Assembly: GCA_035296965.1 (NCBI GenBank) | Contig: DATGZX010000410.1 | Span: 16,489-80,488 of the forward strand | Direction of reading: 5' to 3' | Source of the DNA: DATGZX01 sp035296965 | Lineage (GTDB): Bacteria; Planctomycetota; Planctomycetia; Gemmatales; Gemmataceae | DNA length: 64,000 bases | Shown: piece after piece, positions 10,001 through 17,213 of the stretch | Layout: each line of letters begins with the position of its first letter | How positions within the stretch are numbered: the first letter of the stretch is position 1 | Position numbers and translations under genes: made by a program | The notes under the pieces: generated by a model | Database searches by the model: none | What the model was told of the DNA's origin: nothing | Seen by the model: the letters and a program-made list of their open reading frames with translations, nothing else

Positions 10001-11369
10001 CGGCAACGGCGGCGCTATCCAGGAGGGCAGTCCGGCAACAACAATCATGGATAGCGAATTCAAGGGCAATACTAGCGGCGGCAGTGGCGGAGCTGTGTTC
10101 GACAGCGGCAGCGCGCTGACTGTCATGTGCAGCACGATCGCCAACAATACAGCCGGCAACGGCGGCGGCATCGAGATCGAGACGATCACAGCGGGCGTCG
10201 CCGGCGCGCAGATCGTCGACTCGAGTATCGTGGCCAATAGCGCCATGAATTCCGGTGCCAACAATGAGGGCGGCGCTATCGACGCCCCGGCAAACTTCTC
10301 CGGCAGCCTTCTGCTCGTCAATGACACCATCAATGCCAACCTCGCCGCCTCCGGAGGCGGCGTCTTTTGGGCAGGAGCCATCGGTTCCGCCTTCAGAGTG
10401 CAAAACACCATCATCGCCCAGAACAACGCCAACACCGGCAGCGATGCTTCCAACCCAACCGGAATGTTCGCCGACCAGGGCGGCAACCTGATTGGGATCA
10501 GCGGTGCCGGCAGCGGCAATACCGGCTTCACCGCGGCCAGCACACAGGTTGGTACGACGGCGCATCCGCTCGACGCGCAGCTTGGACCCTTGCAAAATAA
10601 TGGGGGACCGACAACTACGTTCGTCTTGGAGACCGAGGCCCTGCTGCCCGGTAGCTCGGCCATTAACCGAGGCGTGGCCGGCGCGACCGCCGTCGACGAG
10701 CGCGGCTTCGCCCGCAGCAATCCGCCTGACGTTGGCGCCTTTGAGATCCTGAGTCCCGCCTGGAACTTTGTATCAGTCGTCTACGGGCAACTGCTCAACC
10801 GCTCGACCGATCCCAGTGCCGCGGCTTGGGTGAATTTGCTCAACGCTGGCGCCTCGCCCGGCAGCGTGGTGAGCGGCATCGAAGGCAGCACGGAGTACCT
10901 GACCGACGTGGTGACCGGTCTGTACCAGCGCTATCTACATCGCGCCCCCGACCCCGGCGGAGCCCAGTCGTGGGTCAGTGTTCTGCTCGGCGGTGCGACC
11001 ATTGAGCAGGTCACCGCCGACATCGTCGGGTCGGCGGAGTATTTCGCCTTGCATGGCAGTAGCAACCAAAGCTTCGTGGATGCGCTCTATCAGGACATGC
11101 TCACCCGTACCGCCGATTCCGGTGGAGAGGCTTACTGGATTAACGCACTCAATGGTGGAGCCAGCCGTGACGCTGTGGCCCAGGACTTCCTCACTTCCAC
11201 GGAATATCGGGCAGATCTGATAAACGCGGACTACCTGCAATTCCTCGGGCGGCCGGCCGAGGCGGCGGGCCTTGCCGATTGGATGGCGGCCCTGTCCTCC
11301 GGTATGACCGACCAGACGCTCCTATCGGCCATCTTTGGCTCGTCCGAAGGATTCAACAGGTGGTCATGA
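7068..11369 (+). CDS. Giant secreted beta-helix protein with DUF4214 C-terminus
   Basis: A 1433-residue protein. The N-terminus carries the motif L-E-A-L-E-E-R-R-V-P (37-46), a hallmark of large exported planctomycete proteins. Residues about 50-510 look like a propeller-like extracellular domain. Residues about 520-1220 are glycine-rich right-handed beta-helix repeats of the type N-N-x-A-x-G-x-G-G-G-I, ending in the D-E-R-G-F motif seen in choice-of-anchor-Q proteins. Residues about 1229-1433 are four DUF4214 repeats (Y-x-x-x-L-x-R-x-x-D-x-x-G). The protein is probably surface or matrix located. GGAG precedes the ATG, and a probable sigma-54 promoter lies at 6801. Two adjacent 52-codon units near 9552 and 9708 are nearly identical. 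Confidence 0.88.
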   Translation: MSLRSWQEQLGRVCRIIKGTSCRPIKQRSRSNYHPQLEALEERRVPTVQLLQSITGLNYLDTSCGCTPPDSMMAVGPSSVINAVNTAMRIQSKTGAVIAPATEFSTFFAPVVTAGDGFSDPQVMYDDLAGRFYVCVLELNAAGNSDLDFAVSTTSSPSDFSSASWTDFTKITAVEEGGADFADFPKMGWNADAVFVSLNQFPNAGGPVHDTMQSRSPVPSTMQSTLLVHDLIVSMSKAAILAGAPLVQNVNYFLTDVTTDMGQGDGDHRILIPARMHGTQPGNLEYFVQRDQDLTWESESTVNVVTMQNYLGGGPTFATSTFSVNPYQDSPGTYSTPQIDDRMLSADWINNNLVAAQDVGTVGGGDNLARWYEFNTAGSITLTQQGDIDMGPGIDTSYPSIAMAPNGNIGMTFIGSSQDGSLEPSVYVTGRGATDAPGTMEAPVLVQQGVPNAPGGERSGDYSATEYDPVDGTFWAANEYNVDSGSTDDWGTQIAQFQIDTVFNVNTLADLSIAGGVDPTTGQIIGQGNTVTLRSAIQAANSTPGPKTINLQVPGLYQIGLPGTAGETDNQAGEFAILPNTGQLTIQNGSGSTIVVDGNHLARVFDIDPAGTADSGFSMSLEGFVIQDGSAQPGSQAAGDGGGIRVQGDASLTLTNMVLEHNAAAAKGGGIAMESAPGNPWTLTFMNTDLLNNQAGAAGGGLETNGPGTISIPPGMIISGNTSADGGGGIWINAGSVGPLFQSATLTMTGALVSGNSTTAPGSIGGGIGASGAGAITIIDSTIKHNQAAGAGGGYGDVDFTGTLTLLDSPFLGNTATGDGGAIDTRGGSTTISDAEIQANTSGSNGGGILAGGQSLTILGGTIANNTAGGNGGGIDTGCVSTAISGAEIQANTSGGSGGGILAGGQSLTIQSATIANNNASGNGGGIEVDTSAGSTVTITASIINQNKSNGAGGGIGELNDLGALVVQTSLFSNNSAGGNGGAIQEGSPATTIMDSEFKGNTSGGSGGAVFDSGSALTVMCSTIANNTAGNGGGIEIETITAGVAGAQIVDSSIVANSAMNSGANNEGGAIDAPANFSGSLLLVNDTINANLAASGGGVFWAGAIGSAFRVQNTIIAQNNANTGSDASNPTGMFADQGGNLIGISGAGSGNTGFTAASTQVGTTAHPLDAQLGPLQNNGGPTTTFVLETEALLPGSSAINRGVAGATAVDERGFARSNPPDVGAFEILSPAWNFVSVVYGQLLNRSTDPSAAAWVNLLNAGASPGSVVSGIEGSTEYLTDVVTGLYQRYLHRAPDPGGAQSWVSVLLGGATIEQVTADIVGSAEYFALHGSSNQSFVDALYQDMLTRTADSGGEAYWINALNGGASRDAVAQDFLTSTEYRADLINADYLQFLGRPAEAAGLADWMAALSSGMTDQTLLSAIFGSSEGFNRWS
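9552..9857 (+). repeat. Tandem 156-bp intragenic duplication
   Basis: Two in-frame units, beginning at 9552 and 9708, are offset by 156 bp (52 codons) and encode A-E-I-Q-A-N-T-S-G-x-x-G-G-G-I-L-A-G-G-Q twice. DNA identity is clearly above that of the other helix turns, which points to a recent duplication adding coils to the beta-helix. Confidence 0.75.
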
Positions 11370-11372
11370 AAT

Positions 11373-12147
11373 AAAAAGGGGACGTATCTAATTATCAGTC
11401 GCCCTTTCGCGCGTCGTCTGGTCGTTTCCGTGGCCGGCCGCGGGGCCGGATCGTTGACTGCAAGCCCAAGCGCTTCACCACCGTTTGCACCCAGCCGTCC
11501 GAACCGTACGGTCGGCCGCTCGCCACCGACCGGCGCATGGCTTCCAATTCCGCTTCCGTCTGTGGCTTGTTGACCAACTGTAGCCAGTTGGCCGGCAGGA
11601 CAACCGGCCCAGGGTGCAAACGCCGCAAGGCAACCTCGCCGCCAGCCAAACGGCAGGCCAAGCTGGACCAGCGCCAGTCCTCGGCTCGGCGCACCAGCCC
11701 AGCCCGCAGTGGATTGCGCTCGACGTAGCGAAGCACGGTCAAAAGGTGATTGTCCTCTGCCACCGCAAACGCCTTGAAGTGATTCTGGTATACGTGGCCA
11801 CTGCCGGTCGTGTGGTGGTGTTTGTGCCAGCGGACCGAATGCGTCAGGGTCAGCCAGCGCAAGAACGCAGTCAGTTGCCCATCGCCGGCCGGCCAGAGCA
11901 GGAAATGCCAGTGGGTGGGCATGATGCAGTAGCCCAAGACGCGCAGGGGATGCTTTTCCAGGGCCTCGTCGAGCACGCCGAGGAAGGCGTCGTAATCCGC
12001 AGCTTTGCGAAACAGCTTGAGCCTGGCCGTCGCACGGTTGAGCGCGTGTCGACATAGCCGGCCGGTGTCTGGCGGGCAGTGCGTGGCATGCAGGAAGGCT
12101 AATAGCAGCTTGCCGCCATGTCAAGGAAATCAGATGCGTCCCCTTTT
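11373..12147 (-). mobile_element. RAYT element copy 1 with terminal motifs
   Basis: A degraded REP-associated tyrosine transposase gene sits between GGGGACGTATCTAATTATCA at 11377 and its inverted counterpart AATCAGATGCGTCCCCTTTT at 12127. A further right-end motif follows at 12192-12207. The element lies directly behind the 11369 stop codon. Confidence 0.8.
11395..12089 (-). pseudogene. REP-associated tyrosine transposase, frameshifted
   Basis: The product is a Y1/HUH single-strand transposase. The frame from 11976 keeps the core: the HUH motif in P-T-H-W-H-F-L-L-W-P, H-x-Y-Q-N-H-F-K, and Y-V-E-R-N-P-L-R-A-G-L-V, the usual RAYT signature. The N-terminus starting at 12089 (M-P-R-T-A-R-Q-T-P-A-G-Y-V) is in another frame. 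Comparison with the second copy shows one base missing just after the GGCTATGTC codons, so translation is broken near residue 13. A shortened protein from an internal start could still hold the catalytic core. RAYTs move or maintain REP palindromes; the fitting palindromes are at both ends and elsewhere in the window. Confidence 0.85.
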
Positions 12148-12383
12148 CTCACGTCTGGTCCAGTATGTTCTAGCAACCCCTTGGGATTCAAATGCGTCCC
12201 CTTTTTATTCTCGCCACTCCGCCGGTCATCGCTAAAGCTACTGAGCCGGGAAAGCCTCGGCAAAAACCTCTGGCAATTTCGCGACGACAAGTGAGTTCGC
12301 GAACCTATGATTCACGGTGTAGAATCATTGAAGCCAATAAGCTAAACCGCCTCCCGAACTGGACGACGACTGGAGGACTTGTC

Positions 12384-13634
12384 ATGACCACAATGCCGCC
12401 AAGCTCTGTTCCCACCCCGGGACCCACGTCCAACTCGGCTCGCGTAACAGGTCCTCTACTTCTCAAGTCCATCGGTTTGGGCAATTTTCTGTCATTTGGC
12501 CCAGAGATGCCGCGCTTACCACTTGGCAGTCTTAACGTGCTGGTAGGTCCTAACGGATCGGGCAAGTCCAATCTGTTAGATGCTATAGCGCTCCTACGTA
12601 GTGCGCCCACTGATCTGCGCCCCGTCATCCTCCGCGGCGGTGGCGTCGGCGAGTGGATCTGGAAGGGTGCCCCGCATGGCGACGCGATGCTTGAAGCAAT
12701 CTTCGACAATCCCGACGGCTCGCAAGCGCTGCGCCATTTTCTCGTTTTCCAGGTAGAACAACAGAGCTTCCGGCTAAGAGATGAGCTCATCGCCGTTGAG
12801 CGCATTGCGAATAAAGGGCCTAATGATTTGGAAAATGAGCCGTACTTTTATTATGGCTATCAGCAAGGACGGCCAGTTATCAACACCCGCACCGGTAATC
12901 CGCGCAACCTTCGCGGGGAAACCGTGCAGCCCGACTTATCTATTCTGGCACAGCTGCGCGACCCGGAGAGCTACCCCGAACTCACGTATCTGGCCGGCGC
13001 ATACGAACGAGTTCGTCTGTATCGCGAGTGGGCATTCGGCCGTAACACGGTCTTCCGCCAGCCACAAAAGGCCGACTTGCGGAACGATCGGTTGGAGGAG
13101 GACTTTTCCAACCTGGGTTTGTTCCTCAACCATCTGCGCCGTAAGAGCAAGACCAAGGCAGCCCTACTGAACGGGCTGCGTGACTTGTACGAGGGCCTGA
13201 CGGATTTCGACATCAGCATCGAGGGTGGAACGGTTCAGGTGTTCTTCACGGAAGGCGAGTTCACCATTCCGGCAACGCGCCTCTCCGACGGCAGTGTCCG
13301 CTACCTCTGCCTCCTTGCCATCCTCTGCGATCCGGAGCCGCCGCCGCTCATTGGCCTGGAGGAGCCGGAATTGGGACTACACCCTGATCTCCTACCGAAA
13401 GTGGCCGATTTGCTGGTGGCTGCAGCGCAACGCACGCAACTTATCGTGACGACACATTCAGACATTCTCGTGGATGCGCTGACGGAACACCCCGAAGCAC
13501 TCGTGATCTGCGAGAAGCACAATGGTCGCACCGAGCTGCGTCGCCTGAACAAGGACGAAGTGCAGCCCTGGCTGGAAAAGTACCGGCTGGGACAATTATG
13601 GACGCAAGGCCAGCTCGGAGGAACGCGCTGGTGA
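12384..13634 (+). CDS. AAA_21-type ATPase (OLD/SMC-like), putative defence protein
   Basis: A 416-residue ABC-type AAA ATPase. Walker A is G-P-N-G-S-G-K-S-N (55-63) and Walker B is I-G-L-E-E-P-E-L-G-L-H-P (323-334). The H-loop is T-T-H-S-D (H358), followed by the family's L-V-D-A-L segment. The open frame reaches back to 12192, but that ATG lies inside a repeat end; GGAGG at 12372-12376, 7 nt before the ATG at 12384, fixes the start. The stop overlaps the start of the DUF4276 gene, so the two are translationally coupled. ATPases of this class paired with a TOPRIM protein occur in PARIS- and OLD-type anti-phage systems. The substrate and trigger are unknown. Confidence 0.85.
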   Translation: MTTMPPSSVPTPGPTSNSARVTGPLLLKSIGLGNFLSFGPEMPRLPLGSLNVLVGPNGSGKSNLLDAIALLRSAPTDLRPVILRGGGVGEWIWKGAPHGDAMLEAIFDNPDGSQALRHFLVFQVEQQSFRLRDELIAVERIANKGPNDLENEPYFYYGYQQGRPVINTRTGNPRNLRGETVQPDLSILAQLRDPESYPELTYLAGAYERVRLYREWAFGRNTVFRQPQKADLRNDRLEEDFSNLGLFLNHLRRKSKTKAALLNGLRDLYEGLTDFDISIEGGTVQVFFTEGEFTIPATRLSDGSVRYLCLLAILCDPEPPPLIGLEEPELGLHPDLLPKVADLLVAAAQRTQLIVTTHSDILVDALTEHPEALVICEKHNGRTELRRLNKDEVQPWLEKYRLGQLWTQGQLGGTRW

Positions 13635-14230
13635 GCAGCACCATCTACCTGGAGGGTGGTGGCGAGTCGCGCGACTTGCACATCCGCTGTCGTGAAGGTT
13701 TTTGCAAGCTGCTGGAGCGGTGTGGTTACGCAGGCCGTCTGCCAAAACTGAAGGCGTGCGGTGGGCGAAGTACCGCGTTCGATGACTTTAAGACCGCTCT
13801 TGCTAATGCCAGGGAAGGCGACTTCGTGGCCCTCTTGATCGACAGCGAGGATCCAGTGGCCGACATTGAAACCACTTGGGAGCATCTGCAAAAGCGTGAC
13901 CATTGGGCCAAGCCCAGAGAAGCGACAGACGAGCAAGTGCTGCTCATGACTACGTGCATGGAGACCTGGATTGTCGCTGACCGGGCAACCCTGGCTAGCC
14001 ACTACGGGAACGACCTGCAGGAATCGGCACTGCCTGCGCTGCCAGACTTGGAGGCGCGTGCTCGTGATACCATCCAAAACACTCTGACCCAAGCCACGCG
14101 CAATTGCAGCAATGCCTACATCAAAGGCAAACGGTCATTCGAGGTGCTGGGCCAACTCGAACCGGCGACGTTAAGCGAGCACTTGCCGAGTTTCGTCCGT
14201 GTCCGCCGCATCCTGGATGCACGGCTATGA
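13631..14230 (+). CDS. DUF4276 TOPRIM-like protein, partner of the ATPase
   Basis: A 199-residue protein resembling DUF4276. The glutamate of Y-L-E-G-G-G-E (E8) and the acidic cluster L-L-I-D-S-E-D (D71, E73, D74) fit the two metal-binding motifs of a TOPRIM fold. M-E-T-W-I-V-A-D (110-117) is the other typical DUF4276 block. GTG at 13631 is the likely start: it overlaps the ATPase stop codon (GTGA) and has GGAGG at 13617-13621, 9 nt upstream. The family's activity has not, to my knowledge, been settled; nuclease activity is inferred from the fold. The pair sits between two transposase remnants, as expected of a mobile cargo. Confidence 0.8.
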   Translation: MSSTIYLEGGGESRDLHIRCREGFCKLLERCGYAGRLPKLKACGGRSTAFDDFKTALANAREGDFVALLIDSEDPVADIETTWEHLQKRDHWAKPREATDEQVLLMTTCMETWIVADRATLASHYGNDLQESALPALPDLEARARDTIQNTLTQATRNCSNAYIKGKRSFEVLGQLEPATLSEHLPSFVRVRRILDARL

Positions 14231-14324
14231 GCGGAACATGAACTCCGCCGGAAGTCATTCACGTTTACAATCGATCCATCGCACATAGGCGTCTGAAACG
14301 CCGGCACGTCGTGATTGTGAAAAT

Positions 14325-14826
14325 GCAAAGGGGACGTATCTAATAAACATACAAAGGGGACGTATCTAATTATTACTCGCCCTTCCCCGCGTCGCCTGGT
14401 CGTTTCCGTGGCCGGCCGCGGGACCGGATCGTCGATTGCAAGCCTAAGCGCTTCACCACCGTTTGCACCGAGCCGTCCGAACCGTACGGTCGGCCGCGCG
14501 CCACCGACAGGCGCATGGCTTCCACTTCCGCTTCCGTCTGTGGCTTGTTGACCAACTGCAGCCAGTTGGCCGGCAGGACGACCGGCCCGGGGTGCAAACG
14601 CCGCAAGGCAATCTCGCCGCCAGCCAAACGGCTGGCTAAGGCCTCGTCGAGCAGGCCGAGGAAGGCGTCGTAATCCGCACCTTTGCGAAAGAGCTTGAGC
14701 CGGGCCGTCGCACGGTTGAGCGTGTGGTAGACATAGCCGCCCGGCGTTTGGCGGGCAGTGCGTGGCATGCAGGAAGGGTAATGGCAACGGGCTGAGATGC
14801 CATGAATAATAGATGCGTCCCCTTTG
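14325..14826 (-). mobile_element. RAYT element copy 2 with terminal motifs
   Basis: Two tandem left-end motifs (AAAGGGGACGTATCTAAT at 14327 and 14353) and a right-end AATAATAGATGCGTCCCCTT at 14805 enclose an internally deleted transposase gene. It has the same orientation as copy 1, so the ATPase/DUF4276 pair lies between direct repeats about 2.2 kb apart. Confidence 0.8.
14373..14768 (-). pseudogene. RAYT transposase with internal deletion
   Basis: The 131-residue frame is open and starts M-P-R-T-A-R-Q-T-P-G-G-Y-V-Y-H-T-L-N-R-A, the intact RAYT N-terminus. It jumps from L-L-D-E-A-L straight to S-R-L-A-G-G-E. Compared with copy 1, roughly 100 residues are missing, including the H-W-H motif and the Y-V-E-R-N-P block. 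The product cannot be an active transposase. It could keep DNA binding, or act as a deletion derivative mobilised in trans. Confidence 0.85.
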
Positions 14827-15003
14827 TCTTCCCCGAAGGGCGTGACGAAGCTGCGGCGCTCTTACCCACGTGCCAACTCGATTAAGACGTCCTGGTCCAT
14901 TTCCAACTTGACTGGACGTGGGCCCACGTACCAGCGCGCGCTGGACCCTCGGTGCGAAAGGACAGCGTTCAGGTTGTTCGCGTGGAACATCGGCAATTCC
15001 GCG

Positions 15004-15357
15004 CTATTTTGCTTCTTGATCGACCTCAAAGATGCCAAGGGTATTCCCCTCGGTGTCCAGGAAATACCCTTGCCAGCAAGTGCTCGGCACGGCAAACTTG
15101 GGGAGCGCGATGATACCGCCAAGGTTTTGGATCTTGCCAGCGGTCTCATCAGAATCCTTGACCTCCATGGAACACACGAAGGCATTGGTCCCGCATGCGT
15201 GCGGCGGGGTTTTGGCAGGACGCTTCAAGAGACCGCCGCGCGGTCCGTCCGTCTCGATTCGCCAGTACTCGACTGGAAGCCCCTCTGCCTTGGTAAATTT
15301 CCAACCGAAAACCTCTCCCTAGAAGTGCAGCGCTCGCTGCGTGTCATCGGCTTGGAG
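15004..15357 (-). pseudogene. VOC/glyoxalase-family gene, nonsense-mutated and 5'-truncated
   Basis: Read from 15357 downward, the frame gives L-Q-A-D-D-T-Q-R-A-L-H-F, then TAG (15319-15321), then G-E-V-F-G-W-K-F-T-K-A-E-G-L-P-V-E-Y-W. Intact relatives have F-Y-G-E-V-F-G-W, so the TAG replaces a tyrosine codon. The C-terminal half (Q-G-Y-F-L-D-T-E-G-N-T-L-G-I-F) is well kept. The first dozen or so codons and the start are lost where RAYT copy 3 begins at 15358. VOC proteins are small metal-dependent dioxygenase or isomerase-like enzymes. A product from the internal TTG at 15228 would lack the first beta-alpha-beta motif. Confidence 0.75.
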
Positions 15358-15478
15358 CAAAGGGGGACGCATCTAATAATCAGTCGCCCATCCCGTGCTC
15401 GTCTGCTCTTTACCGTGGCCGGCCGCGGGACTGGATCGTCTACTGCAAGCTTAAACACCTCACTACCACGGAGTCGGC
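15358..15478 (-). mobile_element. RAYT element copy 3, 3' remnant only
   Basis: AGGGGGACGCATCTAATAAT at 15361 is followed by about 90 bp matching the 3' end of the other two transposase copies, including CGTGGCCGGCCGCGGGAC and the region encoding the C-terminal G-R-P-R-K-R. Homology stops near 15475. The remnant marks the breakpoint of the VOC gene. Confidence 0.75.
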
Positions 15479-15643
15479 TCGCTCTCCGTGATGGATGCGA
15501 ACGTCGCCAATGCCGAAGAAATCCTCCTTGAGGAGAGCTCCTTGACGGCGGCCAGCGTGTATACCGCAGAGGAGATCGGGATCGAAAAGAGTGCGGTAGC
15601 TCCCGACCCATTTGGATCCGGCCCAATGCGCAGGCCCTGTCCG

Positions 15644-16060
15644 TTACGGAAACAAGAAGCCTGCCGGGACGGGCGCCCCGGGCGCGCCAGCGTCTAATAC
15701 GCCCGGAGCAAAGAAGGTCGCGTTGAGCGGGGCACCGAGCCGGGCACTGGCGCGAATAAGGTACTCCTGGGAGCCGACTAGGCTCGCCACCACGGCCTCC
15801 TCGGCCACGTCGGCCTGCAGATCGCCCACAAACGTCTCCAGACCGCTCGGATTCGCTAAGCGGCCAAGGAACTGCTGATAGTAGGATTGCACCTCGTCGG
15901 TATTCGACTCCATGCTGCCCAGAATCTCATAAGCCGCCAGGGCACGTGGGCCGAAGTTCGGTAAGCCGCCTTGATCAGTGGGGTCGTTGGTGAATTGCGT
16001 GATGGCGTTGGTCCAGCCAGACAGCCCGGTCGGATCGATGGCCCGGCCCAGGATGTCCGC
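15644..16060 (-). pseudogene. DUF4214 protein fragment
   Basis: An open frame with no start of its own encodes D-I-L-G-R-A-I-D-P-T-G-L-S-G-W, then V-Q-S-Y-Y-Q-Q-F-L-G-R-L-A-N-P-S-G, then L-V-G-S-Q-E-Y. These are two DUF4214 repeats like those at the end of the 7068 gene, although the sequence differs. It ends in a proline/glycine tail (A-P-V-P-A-G-F-L-F-P). The upstream part of its gene is missing: at about 16060 the sequence changes to the toxin gene. Confidence 0.75.
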
Positions 16061-16242
16061 GGATCGACCAGCACCGTCATCGCTTGGCGGGCGTCATCTA
16101 GATTGCCTGTAATCATCGCCAAGATGGTGTTGGCGAGCCGTTGGCTTTCGGAGTCGCTTTGGACCACCACCGCCGGGCGGATTTTCTCGCCCGACTTGTC
16201 CTGGAAGGGAAAGGGCTCAATCACCACGTCGCCGCGTTTCAT
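16060..16242 (-). pseudogene. MazF/PemK-type toxin, 3' end lost
   Basis: The first 61 codons (M-K-R-G-D-V-V-I-E-P-F-P-F, I-R-P-A-V-V-V-Q-S-D, I-L-A-M-I-T-G) are the N-terminal half of a MazF-like endoribonuclease, which cuts mRNA when free of antitoxin. After V-L-V-D-P the family sequence stops and the DNA continues into a DUF4214 gene in another frame. The toxin frame stays open to 15856 as a chimeric 128-residue polypeptide, but the C-terminal half of the MazF fold is absent, so it is probably inactive. The start codon overlaps the antitoxin stop (ATGA). Confidence 0.75.
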
Positions 16243-16484
16243 GCCTTTTTCCCGGAACGCTGATAACTCTCCAGGTAGGGATCTTTGGCGTCGTCCTCAG
16301 CCATGACTTCGTTCATGGACCCGGCCCCTTCATCGGGATCGTAGTCATCTAGCGCCAGGAGCGTTTTGAGACGATCGTAGACTTCCCGGCGGACCAGGAC
16401 ATAGATCTCCTGGGTTTGGGGGTCGATGGCTACCGGCTCTGGGGCGCTCAACTCATGCCTCTGTTGTTCGTTCAGTTCGATCAT
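16239..16484 (-). CDS. Antitoxin of MazF-like pair
   Basis: An 81-residue acidic protein starting M-I-E-L-N-E-Q-Q-R-H-E-L, with I-Y-V-L-V-R-R-E-V-Y-D-R-L in the middle. This resembles the small antitoxins found ahead of PemK-type toxins in planctomycetes and cyanobacteria. It overlaps the toxin start by 4 nt, the usual antitoxin-first order. A longer frame begins at 16610, but a GGAGACC site just upstream of the ATG at 16484 supports the short form. With the toxin broken it may now be an orphan. Confidence 0.7.
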   Translation of the reverse strand: MIELNEQQRHELSAPEPVAIDPQTQEIYVLVRREVYDRLKTLLALDDYDPDEGAGSMNEVMAEDDAKDPYLESYQRSGKKA

Positions 16485-16949
16485 GATGGTCTCCTTGCCG
16501 GCATCGTACCATGTCGGGGAACGCGTTAACCAGCACAACTTGACACACCCTACGGCTAGGCATTTCCATCCTCGGCGTTTATCCTGCCGATTCACCGATA
16601 AGAATGGCACAAATCTCGTCGGCTGCGGTTCCTCATGCGCCTTGCTGGATCTACAATTGACTCAGCGGGACGCCGGGAGACGACCTCGGCGTGCGAGGTC
16701 GTGAGCCCTGCCGCGTCCTCGATGTTGCGAAAGCGCACTTCGATGAGAGTTGCAAAAATGCAGAGGCAGTTGTGCACTCATTGGCCATGCTCAAGCACGA
16801 TTTGGCGTCGATATTGGCAGGGGAGACGATGGGCGCGCCGGCGTATTTTTCCTTTTTGCCCCCAAAACGGCGCACTTTTGGCGCACCTTCGGCGCACCTT
16901 CGATTGGCCCGCCCGCAATCTGATATTCCTTGGCATGGAGGCGTGGTCA
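16485..16949. other. Gap without a recognisable gene
   Basis: Several short frames cross this stretch, for example 16691-16960 on the plus strand, but none has both a ribosome site and a family motif. It may hold decayed accessory DNA continuing the 11-16 kb island. Confidence 0.4.
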
Positions 16950-17060
16950 GAGCGTGTTGAAAAAGGGGTCAGACCCCTGGAGAATCGCGGCATTCCGTCC
17001 ATTCCAAGGCCACCAGGCTTTGCAGATTCGAAGGGGTCAGACCCCTTTTTCAACACGCTC
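16950..17060. repeat. 111-bp palindromic element, subfamily 2 (GAGCGTGTTG ends)
   Basis: GAGCGTGTTGAAAAAGGGGT and its reverse complement enclose an asymmetric centre. The subfamily is distinct from the one at 3967 by its outer 10 bp and centre, but shares the AAAAAGGGGTCAGACCCC core. Other copies are at 33921-34033, 35273-35387, 48238-48349 and 49307-49416. Confidence 0.9.
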
Positions 17061-17213
17061 TCAAGGCAAAACCAGTGGGAAAGATGCCACCGTCTTGCTA
17101 TCTTGAAGTACTGCCTCGGTTTGGACACCTCCGCAGCGGGCAGGCAGGAAGCTCGATCTCCATCACGCCAGTAAGTCGGGTTCTCTCCAGTTTTTCATGG
17201 CGCAAGAGGTTCG

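Noticed and set aside
12192..12383. Upstream extension of the ATPase frame from ATG 12192
   Set aside because: The ATG is part of the repeat end ATGCGTCCCC. The extension has no domain sequence, and a strong ribosome site precedes 12384.
14862..15185. 107-codon open frame on the minus strand
   Set aside because: Its first half is out of frame with the recognised VOC sequence. The C-terminal part may be decayed DNA; nothing supports a gene.
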